A stretch of DNA of 64,000 nucleotides from the NCBI RefSeq assembly GCF_000004195.4, contig NC_030677.2, positions 40,301,142 to 40,365,141 of the forward strand. The letters run 5' to 3'. This DNA comes from Xenopus tropicalis. Its lineage: Eukaryota; Chordata; Amphibia; Anura; Pipidae. Under the pieces are notes generated by a model. That model searched no databases. It saw only the letters and a program-made list of their open reading frames with translations, and had not been told where the DNA came from. Every line of letters starts with the position of its first letter. Within the stretch, counting starts at the first letter, position 1. The position numbers and the translations under genes were made by a program. Shown piece after piece: positions 46,568-55,753 of the stretch.

Positions 46568-47119
46568 AAGCTTACAGCATGGAGGTGAGGCTAATGATGA
46601 TCCATTTGGAGGGGTATAGTAATTTAGATGTAAATAGTTTATACAGTGACCTCCACATTTTGCCACTTAAAAAGCATGTCTGTATGCTCATTTCATTGTT
46701 TTATATTCCAATTCATGGTGGATGGTAATATTTTAATGAACATGTCAGTAATAACTGGGGAAGGTACTGGCTTCCCTTTCCTATCTTACACAAGAGTCAC
46801 TTGCAAACTACTGTACAGATATGTGTCAAAAAGACGTATCAAAATGGGCTACAGCTATTTATGCCCACCATAATTATCTATCCAAGATAATCTGACATTC
46901 CCACCAAAAATAAGTTCCAAGCTTGAACTTGTATTTGTACACTGACTCCACTGAGCCTTTCTCAAAGGAGCAGCTTGCTAAGCAAAAATATAACTGGAAT
47001 TACCGTACATTATCCTGTAAACAATTGAGATGCTACAGCCATTCACAAAAACAGAAAAATAGCTGTCATGAAAATCTGGCTCCACAATGTGCCATTAAAT
47101 GCTAAAGTCCAAAATGCAG
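46568..47119. other. gene-free stretch
   Basis: Non-coding AT-rich DNA. Nothing recognised. Confidence 0.45.
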
Positions 47120-47121
47120 TA

Positions 47122-47449
47122 CAGGTATAGGACCCATTATCCAGAATGCTCGGGACCAAGGGTATTCCGGATAAGGGGTCTTTCCATAATTTGGATCTCC
47201 ATACCTTAAGTCTACTAAAAAATTAATAAAACATTAATTAAACCCAATAGGATTGCTTTGCATCCAATAAGGATTATTTATATCTTAGTTGGGATCAATT
47301 ACAAGGTTCTGTTTTATTTCTACATAAAAAAAGGAAATCAGTTTTAAAATTCTGAATTATTTGCTTATAATGGAGTCTATGGGAGACGGGCTTTCCGTAA
47401 TTCGGAGCTTTCTGGATAACGGGTTTCCGGATAAGGGGTCCGATACCTG
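47122..47449. mobile_element. 328-bp MITE with CAGGTATAGG ends and TA targets, copy 2
   Basis: Ends CAGGTATAGGACCCATTATC and GATAAGGGGTCCGATACCTG, flanked by TA at 47,120-47,121 and 47,450-47,451. The interior is the reverse complement of the copy at 35,124 (TTGCATCCAATAAGGATTA here, TAATCCTTATTGGATGCAA there). Non-coding. Confidence 0.82.
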
Positions 47450-47451
47450 TA

Positions 47452-48599
47452 TTAAATAACAGTGTGCCATTGAATGTTTAGGCACACAATGTTACCAAAT
47501 GATAGGGGCCACTGTGTCTATGTTAAAACGCTAGTACACTTTGTGTGCCCGATGCTGGTATTCCAATCCAGTGGAAAAAGACATGGTGTGTGGCCAAAAA
47601 CTCCACACCATGCTGCGTGCGGCAGACCTTATCTCTATCCCTCCTTATGATTTTCAAATGTTGGCAGGTATGGAGTCAGGTGGAAAAGGAACTCATGTGT
47701 TCATATGAACAATCTCCTTTGTGCAAGAGAATTATGGGTAGCTTCCTTGGATCAGGTACCCAGCTCATCTCTTACATTGCATTAACCTCTGCTAAGTTTT
47801 TTCACAGCCTTTCACAAATCAGTTAGTCATTGGGCTCCTATTGTTTTTTTTAGTCTATTTATATACATGTGGGACACATTTTGCTTTTTTTAGCTGCTGT
47901 GTTTCTGTTCCTTGCAGGAGACCCTCGGCTTGTTTCCTTCATTACCTCCAAAAATAATCACTTCCTTGGTTCTTGTCACTCATCCAGGCAATCTCCAACA
48001 GAGCTTTTATCTCAAGAAGCAAGGACACGGTTTCAGCGATTAATCATATTTTCTCTATTGAGATTAACAATAAAATAACTTTTATTTAATAATACATTTC
48101 CTGTTATAGATAGCAAAGCTTATAGTAAATCCCCGCAATTAAATGCTAAACAGAAAAAAGCACAGACAGAGGCTTCTTTTTTGACATATGAGGAGGAGGA
48201 AAACAGCAATAAACAGATGTAAGAGGAAGCTGTTGGCAAAAGGAACAGGGAATTCATAATCCAGGGCATGCAGAAGGTCAGTCAAATCTATAGACTTATT
48301 TTGGTCAAGCTATTTGAACCATTTGAACAAGATTCCCTGTGCAGTAGTTTTTCATTTACTAAAGGATATTCTATGGGTGATCTGCACAACCAGAGAAAAA
48401 CCTGTTTGTAAGCACCACAGTAAATGCAACTTGCAGACTTTTTAAAAGGCGGTTTTCCCCTCTAATGTGCAGGAAAGCCTGTAGCTAACACATGTTCCTA
48501 ACAATGAAATGAAACATCCACTGGGTCTGGGAACACACTATGCTCCTTGATCTGCTAAATTTTGGGATCTGACCCGCTCTGCACATTCGTAAGTTGAGG
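47452..48599. other. gene-free stretch
   Basis: Non-coding. Open frames are short and lack domains. Confidence 0.45.
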
Positions 48600-48842
48600 G
48601 TGAGGGGTCATAAATCAGTAGAGTGAAAAGCCGACTTTCTTGTTTAAGTTCGGCTTTTCACTCTACTGCGCATGCGCGCGCAAGCGAATAGGAAGTAGGA
48701 AGCGCTCGCTGCTACCCCAGGCTGGTGCTGTTCTCTCCGTACAGGGGCACCAGCCCGGGATAAAAGGTAAGCGATCTAAGTCACTTGGGGGTGCCTAACA
48801 TTTTGGCACCCCCAAGTGACTTAGCCTTTCCTTCTCCTTTAA
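48600..48842. mobile_element. T2/Kolobok-like element, right end intact
   Basis: The right end CCTTTCCTTCTCCTTTAA finishes in TTAA at 48,839-48,842. Inside are the hairpins GTAGAGTGAAAAGCCGAC...CGGCTTTTCACTCTAC and TAAGTCACTTGGGGGTGCC...GGCACCCCCAAGTGACTTA, matching the family layout at 63,259. The left boundary is not resolved. It abuts CR1 sequence at the position where the intact CR1 at 11,827 reads CGCTTAAGAGG, so its TTAA target may have been inside the CR1. Confidence 0.65.
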
Positions 48843-48878
48843 GTTGTGATATGATAACTATGTTTAAATACATTAGGG

Positions 48879-49902
48879 CAGTGCTGTCCAACTGGCGGCC
48901 AGCGGGCCGCATGCGGCCCGCGACCCCCCTCTGTGTGGCCCCCCACCTGTCTGGCTGCTTTGATGGCTTACCTTTGAGTAAGCATTAAATGGTATCAGTA
49001 CTGTGATTTACTGGCCCCCTGCATGGTTCTCACCTCAGATTCAGGCTGTAATCCCCCTGTTTTGTTTAAAAATGTAATCCCCTGTGTTTTTCACACCTTT
49101 TAATACCTGCATTGTTCACCCCCTGCAGTGTTCACACCTCAGGCTCAGACTGTAATCACTCCCATTGTTCACTTCTTCACACCTCAGACATAGGTACTGT
49201 AGGCAGAGTATGGTACATACAGCCAGCATAGGGCAGGTAGAGTATGGCACACACAGGCAGCATAGGTCAGGGAGGGTATGGCACACACAGGAAGGGTAGG
49301 GCAGGCAGAGTATGGCACACAGAGGCAGCATAGGGAAGTCAGAGTATGGCACACACAGGCAGGGTAGGGCAGGCAGAGTATTGCACACACAGGCAGGGTA
49401 GGGCAGGCAGAGTATGGCACACAGAGGCAGCATAGGGAAGGCAGAGTATGGCACACACAGGCAGGGTAGGACAGGCAGAGTGCTGCCTGTGTGTGCCATA
49501 CTCTGCTTGCCCTATGCTGCTTGTGGGAGGTGAACCTGGCAGGGGTTTGTTGTGGGAGTTTGTTAGCAGTTGGAAATAGCCATTAAATGGTCCCTAAGGT
49601 GTGTAATTATGTACTGGGGGTTGCTCTGCTATCCACAGGGGAGGAGGAGGCATATGGAATTTAAGGGTATATCTTAATATGACATAATTCTTTCACATAT
49701 GAATGATGGTTGATATCCCCACAGTAAGGACCAAGCATTTGGGATTTTGCTGTGCTACCACCATTGTGATAAAATAGGTGTGGTTTGAAGTGGGTGTGGT
49801 TTCAAAAAGGGGAGTGGTCAAAACTGGCTTCCATTAGCGGCCCTCCACCATGTATGCTAGAGAAATTCCGGCCCTTGGCACCGTAGAAGTTGGACAGCAC
49901 TG
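48879..49902. mobile_element. 1,024-bp hAT-type transposon inserted in a CR1
   Basis: Inverted ends CAGTGCTGTCCAACT and AGTTGGACAGCACTG are flanked by the perfect 8-bp duplication CATTAGGG (48,871-48,878 and 49,903-49,910). Removing one duplication with the element rejoins the CR1 sequence. Near the left end GCGGGCCGCATGCGGCCCGC is a perfect palindrome. No transposase is encoded, so it is non-autonomous. It carries a 34-bp minisatellite. Confidence 0.92.
49197..49525. repeat. 34-bp minisatellite, about eight units, plus an inverted unit
   Basis: AGTATGG or a one-base variant starts at 49,207, 49,241, 49,275 (GGTATGG), 49,309, 49,343, 49,377, 49,411 and 49,445, an exact 34-bp period. Units combine CACACACAGGCAGGGTAGGG and CACACAGAGGCAGCATAGGG variants. 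The array ends in a reversed unit (TGTGTGCCATACTCTGC, about 49,488-49,504). It explains the overlapping repetitive open frames on the - strand. Confidence 0.92.
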
Positions 49903-51060
49903 CATTAGGGGATCATATAATAATCTATTTAATGCTTTGTTTCCCAGTGGGTCCTTCCAGCAGACACAAGGGTACCCATCAAAATTAGAAGAAAGGAGGT
50001 TCTGTCTGAATTTTCAGAAAGGGTTTTTTTACAGTGAGCATTGTGAAATTGTGGAATTCCTTCCCTGAACCAGTTGTACTGGCTGATACATTATATAGCT
50101 TCAAGAAGGGTTGGGTGGCTTTTTAGCAAGCGAGGGAATGCAGGGTTATGGAAGATAACTCATAGCAATTCGACCTGTCCCTGGATCAACTTGTAAAATC
50201 TTGGAGTAAGAAAGGAATGTTTCCCCCTCTGTGCCAAATTAGAGAAGGGTTTTTTTTTGCCTAACTCTGGATCAACTAGCAGTTAGGCAGGTTTAATATA
50301 GGCAAGGTTGAACTTGATGGAAATGTGTTTTATTCAATCTAACTTAATATGTTACTATGAATGTTAATAAAGTATCCCTTTTATTCTATGTATCATCTCC
50401 ACAGATATATCACAATATTTGGGTGATTCAAGATCTTGTATATGAACCACACATCTAATGAATACTTTGTAAGAAGCACTAAAAAGCTGAATCTGTCATT
50501 TTGTTGCTTGTTTGGTTTTTCGTTGATATATATATAAGGGGCTTTCACCTACTTTTTATACTTTACATACTGGCTTGCTTTTGTAAATGACCCCTATAGT
50601 AATTAAAAATGATGGGAGAGATCTCAAAAGCTGCCACAAATCAAGGCACAGATCAAGGTATAAGTCAGACTGGGCTTTAGGCCGCAAACTTGGTTGAAGA
50701 TGAAACAAGGAGAGCAGAAGACAAGAGTTTATGTCCAAAGAGCCGAAATGTCAACATAAAATTTTGCCTTTTAAGAAAGATAATCCTGGAGATGATTAGT
50801 TTGAAAGAAATGTGGTCATTCTTGCATGCCATACACCTTGAATATCTCTTAATCAAATTATGTTCAACTGTAAATTCTACATATTTTCTGCTGCCAGGAG
50901 CTTGTGGTCATTTGATTCAGAGAGGTTTTGTCAACTGGTTACCATCTGTTAATCTGCTCTATGAGTATTACTTGGTCCAAATGCCTTCTTGATGTAATTT
51001 CTAAAATTCCACATCCTTCCTCATTCAATAAACTTCTTTCTGAAAGTAAAATGATATGGT

Positions 51061-51077
51061 GCCACTGCCACCTAGTG
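51061..51077 (-). promoter_or_regulatory. CTCF-like motif
   Basis: On the - strand this reads CACTAGGTGGCAGTGGC, a close match to the known CTCF core (CCASYAGRKGGCRS). Sequence match only; occupancy is unknown. Confidence 0.4.
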
Positions 51078-51966
51078 AAAACTGTTCATTGGTCCATAGG
51101 CATTACTTGTTACTGGTGGGTTCATACACAGCATGGATACCTTCCTTTTGTTCCTTTTGTTTGGGACAAGTGTCTGAATGACAGGAACAGCAGGAAATGA
51201 AGAGTAGATGTGGCATTCACTTATGTTGATAAAGCACCATGCACTGGCCTGCCGGATTCACAAGCTGACTGATATCCATCATACAGACCATTTGGCCACC
51301 ATACACATACTGAAAATCATACATTGATTTAATATAATTTAATAAGTATATGTATGCTTTACTTCCAGCAAGACTGCCCATGGCCAGAAAGTATCACTAA
51401 ATGGTAATACTCCCTAAACTACTTTTCAAAGGACTTTGCCAAATCACTAACCCAGATACAGGCAGGACTTATTGGTAAGTGGAAAGGGTGGTGCATTGGG
51501 GGTGCATTGCCACATAGAACTGTATATATGGGCATCAGGCCCAGACTGGCAATCCATGGGTTCTCGCAAATGTCAGAGGGGCTGTTGTAAGATGTCATAG
51601 ACAGTCATATATATATATATATATATGATATGTTCTGATTATTAAATTGTAATGTTTGGAAGCATGTTCACTGGTTCAAATGATATAGTGGCATATATGG
51701 GTATTTAAATATGGCTGTTGCTGGTTGCAGGTGTTTTTATAACAGAAAACAGATCTTAGGTTGAAATCAATTATTTTGTAAAAGATATGAATTTAAATAC
51801 ATCTTACATATTTAGTTAAGACAGGTAACAATTCCACACAAATCCTTATCATCCAAGACTTTCTTCTTTATAAAAATGATAACAGGCATAGTAGTTTTTT
51901 TCTAAAAATCTATTCTGCAAACCATAGGTCCTGTATATTACACACATAACATAAACAGCACTAAGA

Positions 51967-51979
51967 GCTCCCCCTAGTG
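51967..51979 (-). promoter_or_regulatory. CTCF-like motif
   Basis: On the - strand this reads CACTAGGGGGAGC, resembling the CTCF core CCACYAGGGGGCGC with two differences. Sequence match only. Confidence 0.35.
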
Positions 51980-52539
51980 AGATTATTTTGTAAGTACTTT
52001 AATAACAGCTAAAGGGGCACAAGTTGAACAATACTGATACATAAGGGGCATTATAGTGGTCATCACTGGTGCAATAAAGTTAGAAAACAAAAGCAAAGAT
52101 CTGATTGATTGCTATGTGCAACATCATCAGTTATGTTGGCTTACACACAATAAAAGATATGCCCCAAAGTGTTCATCTTCCACTGCTATTTTCATCTGTG
52201 CCCAAGCTGGAATATTAGAATTGTGGCTATTACAATCCCTACCAGGCAAGTCTGTGAATGCTAAATGATGCTGATTAACCTCTTTCCCAGACTATTTTTT
52301 TCCAACAGTCTTAAAGCATGGCACCCCCTCCCCTGGACGGGCACCCTTGTCTTGGATTACATTGAACAAAAAGATTAACCCCAGGCAACTGATTGGAAGC
52401 AGCACCCTATTATTGCTTGGCCAATAGGAATCATTATTTAACCCAGTTCTGTAAATTGTGTAACCAGTACTGGAGCATTCTTGGATCTGGGGCACCACAC
52501 TTGGACATACATGCTTATACACTAACCCCATATGTAACA

Positions 52540-52634
52540 AAAGGCACTAAGCTTGCCCATAGCAACCAATAAGATGTTTGCTTTTAAACAGGTGACCAGT
52601 AAATTCTACCTGCTGATTGGTTGCTATGGATTAG
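52540..52634. mobile_element. foldback MITE remnant (CATAGCAACC family)
   Basis: CCCATAGCAACCAATAAGAT on the left is mirrored by TGATTGGTTGCTATGG on the right. The left flank GGCACTAAGCTTGCC is a degraded form of the family terminus seen at 20,393 and 55,974. Non-coding. Confidence 0.55.
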
Positions 52635-53394
52635 TCACAAACTTTTTTAAACTAGGTCAGTCCATGTTTCTTGAGAAACAAGTAATATTTTGTTGCTTTG
52701 CAAAATTAGCACCGGAAAACAATTCACATCCACCACGACAACATTCTCTGTTGAACACACTTCACCCAATCAATGTGGCTCAAGGTGCAAAGAGAAAATG
52801 TTAGCAGTTGATCTCACAACTGACAGGTGTGAAAGGTTTACAATGAACCTGTGAATAGAGATAGTAACAGTCTTTGCATTGCCATCAAAAATGTATATGG
52901 GATAATGTTGCCCAAAGACTCAAGTGACAGAAATGTAGCAACTGAAAGTGTAGAGGCTGACAGACATTACTATGACCCTACATTGCTACACACACAGGGT
53001 TATTGTACCTCCAACAAAGATTACATCAACACACACCCTGTGAAAGGAGCTGAGTGACAGATCCCTGACTAATCCTTCCTCACAAACCTGAGCAGGTGGA
53101 ATCCCCTAAATCCCCTTGCTGACCCTAAAGTCAAGGTATCACACACACACAAAAATGAAAATAACAAAGCAATGAACCCTTAACTAATATAATAGAGATT
53201 ATTTCGTAATGGAAGGCTGGGTGCAAAATGTAAAAAAAAATAGCACTATCAATCATTTTGTTGCTCTTTGTACTCTTCCTTCCAATCTAAATGAATTGCC
53301 ACAGGTCTCTCTGCCTGCTGACACTATGCTCTGCACCTTGTATTGGATTTAAACAAAAATTTACCCAGGGTCAGTCTGGGCCGATCCAGACCCA

Positions 53395-53590
53395 ATGCCC
53401 AGGAGCTCTAGCCAGCTGCTGTTCTCCCTTCTGGCCCTAGTTTGGCTTCTGCTAGATGCTGCCTTCCTTATCGCCCTGCTCTTGCACCTACTACAGGGAT
53501 GTGAGAGCGGCCACTCCCTTTTATGCAGCATCTCTCAGGATATGATTTGCTATGGGAAGAATAAAACTGGCCTGCAGTGGTACCAAAGCG
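53395..53590 (+). pseudogene. duplicated, frame-damaged copy of SRD5A3 exon 1
   Basis: From CTGGCCCTAGTTTGGCTTCT onward this stretch matches exon 1 of SRD5A3 (55,568-55,753) at most positions, including the donor and the start of the intron (GTAAGTGAGATCCTATA here, GTAAGTAAGATCCTATA there). It has its own in-frame ATG at 53,395 and keeps the hydrophobic [20 protein letters not shown]. The conserved QDLIRYGK is changed to QDMICYGK, and about 25 bases near the end are missing. The donor at 53,591 is therefore in phase 1 instead of phase 2: splicing to exon 2 would run into TGA after about 10 codons. It is most simply a decaying tandem duplicate; an alternative first exon cannot be excluded. Confidence 0.8.
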
Positions 53591-53659
53591 GTAAGTGAGA
53601 TCCTATAGCACAGGGGCCACATTGACTTTTAAAATTTGACAGAAGGGCCTGGGCAGACA

Positions 53660-53818
53660 TGAAGTCTTGTGTGATGAGACTTGCGGAGTCTGAATTTTCC
53701 GAAAGACAGAAGCGTGAGGTTTGCTGTTAGACAATTATCATTAAATGATCAGCATTGTCTATTTTAGTAGCCGTGACAAGTAGCTGCTACTAGTAGCTCT
53801 GTGTGTCTTCACCCTAAG
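53660..53818. repeat. partial MITE with a GTGTGTCTTCACCC end
   Basis: The right part GTAGCTGCTACTAGTAGCTC followed by TGTGTGTCTTCACCC matches the right terminus of the element at 46,368-46,567, and the interior CAATTATCATTAAATGATCA is related. The left terminus has decayed. Confidence 0.6.
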
Positions 53819-53903
53819 AGAATAACCTGCCTAGTGGACAGTATGGTGGGATCAAAAGAAAAGGGAGATTTTGATAAGGCTGTGTGCACCAAATTAACAG
53901 AAA

Positions 53904-54048
53904 GGGCTCTGGCACACGGGAGATTAGTCGCTCGCGACTAATCTCCCCGAAATGCCATCCCACCGGCGAAAATGTAAATCGCCGGTGGGATGGCATATGC
54001 GGCAGCACGATTTCAGTGGGCGACTAATCTCCCCATGTACCAGAGCCC
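53904..54048. mobile_element. 145-bp GGGCTCTGG-family MITE, copy F
   Basis: Ends GGGCTCTGGCACACGGGAGA and CCCCATGTACCAGAGCCC, flanked by AAA at 53,901-53,903 and 54,049-54,051. It has the GCCATCCCACCGGCG...CGCCGGTGGGATGGC inner hairpin. It sits directly upstream of recognisable Penelope-like sequence and may be inserted in it. Confidence 0.8.
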
Positions 54049-54059
54049 AAAAGGGTTAT

Positions 54060-54930
54060 AGGGAGTAGATAATTGATGAAGCAAAAGAGAAAGTGGATGC
54101 ATCTGCTAGAGAGGCCCTTATCAGGAAGGAGCAGTCCAATAAAGAGAACAGGGAGGAGGTAATATTTACTACCTAATATAGCACTGATTATAAATTTGAA
54201 TGCATAATTAATAAGCATGGCATGTTTTGAAACTGGATATAAGTATGAATTCTATCATTGGTAATAAACTAAAAATAGTTTATAAAAGGGCAGATAACAT
54301 TGAATGGAAATTATAGTCTACCTTCTACAATGCCCTTGTGGAAAACAATATGTGGGAAGGACCACAAAGAAGCTAAAGGCGAGACTGGGGGAACATATCT
54401 GAAATATAAAGAAGGGGAATATGAAACATTATTTATCTGAACATTTTGCTAGTGTACACAATAAAGACCCTAGTGGTCTTATGTTAATGGGAATTAGCCA
54501 TACAAACCCAACTGGAGAGAAGGCGACTTAAAAAGGAGTCTCTCTCTCAGGACAAAACAAGTATCAGCTGGAGACACTGGTGCCTCAGGGGTTAAATATT
54601 GAGTTTGACCTGACATGCTTTTTATGAGTATTTATTTTCATAATATTATCTGGAACTGTGGTTTTAACAATTTTACGCTTTTAAATATTTCTGTCTCTAA
54701 TATGTTTTATCTGTCCATGCATGTATTTAAATTGGAGGATCCTAATACCCCAATGACCTAATACTAGAAGAGGGTGCCAAGGGTGCACAGGAAGCCTCTG
54801 GGGAAGTGTATTGTATACACAAAATGTGTTAGGCTGGGTTCAGGAATCTTACATGTAAATTTGGATTTTTAAATTTGTATTGAATTGATTAAAATTTTTA
54901 TCAGTGTATTTTGATTCTTGCGCTATTTGG
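54060..54930 (+). mobile_element. decayed Penelope-like retroelement, 3' part
   Basis: The segment carries a broken C-terminal coding region with a GIY-YIG endonuclease-like stretch (54,316-54,627, listed separately). Upstream (about 54,160-54,300), frameshifted pieces such as INKHWHVLK and KIVYKRAD fit the region that links reverse transcriptase and endonuclease in Penelope elements. Downstream, TATACACAAAATGTGTTAGGCTGG (first 20 bases from about 54,814) looks like a mutated GCGAAACGCGTTGGGCTGG tail motif typical of vertebrate Penelope-like 3' UTRs. The 5' part is missing. Confidence 0.7.
54316..54627 (+). pseudogene. Penelope-like element GIY-YIG endonuclease region
   Basis: One frame reads VYLLQCPCGKQYVGRT, then LKARLGEH, LSEHFASVHNKDPSG and finally GLNIEFDLTCFL before TGA 54,625-54,627, the usual end of Penelope ORFs in vertebrates. 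The CxC, YVGRT and EH residues of the GIY-YIG-type domain are present. Two in-frame stops (TGA 54,400-54,402, probably from CGA; TAA 54,529-54,531) make it non-functional. In intact elements this domain cuts the target DNA for insertion. Confidence 0.78.
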
Positions 54931-55393
54931 AGTGACAGTTCAGGAGTGCTGAGGGGATGAGCTGGAAGCATTAGGACCCTGCAGGCACCTGTAGGAAAGT
55001 CACATGGGCGGAAGGGAAGCAAGCTACTAATCGGTGCATGAAGGACAGTAATACTGCTGGTAACTTATTCACCGTGAGACTTTTCCATACCATACCAAAG
55101 TAAGCCGTGTAATAGCATGCAGGGGTGGTTATAGGAAGTTTGCTACGCTGATTTTGTTTTGGAGGGAGTAAAATCGTAGGAGCAGAACTTACACATACAC
55201 ACTGCACATATGCTTTGCGCTCATCTGGAAGTGGAAACCAACAGACTGTATATACCACTCACACTTAGATGACAAGAGTCCTGTGAGAATTTAATGTATG
55301 GAAAATGTATTAAATGCGCTATATAATTCTCTTTTTCTGCTTCTTTTTTTTTTTTTTAATTCATTTTAGAGCATGGATATATGAATAAGATAA
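54931..55393. other. 5' flank of SRD5A3
   Basis: Non-coding. A T-run lies at about 55,346-55,358. It has no CpG island and no TATA box in an obvious position. It probably contains part of the SRD5A3 promoter, but no start site can be read. Confidence 0.4.
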
Positions 55394-55408
55394 CCAGCAG
55401 GGGGCAGC
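55394..55408 (+). promoter_or_regulatory. CTCF-like motif upstream of SRD5A3
   Basis: CCAGCAGGGGGCAGC fits the CTCF core CCASYAGRGGGCRS closely and sits about 120 bp upstream of the first SRD5A3 codon. A GC box-like CCCCGCCCT follows at 55,449-55,457. Binding is not shown by sequence alone. Confidence 0.5.
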
Positions 55409-55529
55409 AGAGTACAGCCATCTAATACGCTATAGTGGAACGGTATATCCCCGCCCTACTTTCTCCATATGGGTGTGGCTTATGGGATGACAGATGCTCA
55501 CTGGCAGAGAGGATGACACATGGTAGAAC

Positions 55530-55753
55530 ATGCAGCATGTACAGCTATTTCCGCCAGGAATGACCCTACTGGCCCTAGTTTGGCTTCTGCTGGATGCCAC
55601 CTTCCTTATCACCCTGCTGTGGCACCTGCTACAGGGATGTAAGAGTGGGCACTCCCTTTTATGCAGTGTCTTCCAGGATCTAATACGCTATGGGAAGACT
55701 AAAACTGGCTTACAGCGGCCAGCATGGCTCCAGTGGTTTGATATCCCAAAGCG
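55530..55753 (+). CDS. srd5a3: SRD5A3 coding exon 1
   Basis: Codes residues 1-74 plus two bases of Arg75: a membrane segment, then [12 protein letters not shown] and WFDIPKR. The donor is CG|GTAAGT at 55,754. The human protein starts with an unrelated N-terminus of similar length, so either ATG (55,530 or 55,560) could be used. Confidence 0.92.

Larger units (their letters stand above)
48843..50362 (+). pseudogene. truncated CR1 LINE 3' end, split by a hAT element
   Basis: The pieces 48,843-48,878 and 49,903-50,362 together match the last part of ORF2 and the 3' UTR of the intact CR1 at 9.24-12.34 kb (ATGATAACTATGTTTAAATA, then GGATCATATAATAATC, TGGGTCCTTCCAGCAGACAC, CTGATACATTATATAGCTT, then GGATCAACTAGCAGTTAGGC). 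The reading frame is degraded by substitutions and indels. The split point coincides exactly with the hAT insertion at 48,879-49,902. Confidence 0.85.
50363..53394. other. gene-free stretch upstream of the SRD5A3 region
   Basis: No gene recognised. It contains an AT run at 51,607-51,627, a foldback remnant with CCCATAGCAACCAAT/ATTGGTTGCTATGG at 52,540-52,634, and two CTCF-like motifs (51,061-51,077 and 51,967-51,979, listed separately). TCCAAAGAGCCGAAATGTCA at about 50,732 resembles retroelement-tail motifs. Confidence 0.4.

Noticed and set aside
49116..49499. 127-residue Cys/Pro/Tyr-rich repetitive open frame on the - strand
   Set aside because: It is produced by the 34-bp minisatellite inside the hAT element; the unit is not a multiple of three and several frames are open.
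53395..53598. Functional alternative first exon of SRD5A3
   Set aside because: Its donor phase would force a stop shortly after entry into exon 2, and a conserved Arg is lost; called a pseudogene copy, with the alternative left open.
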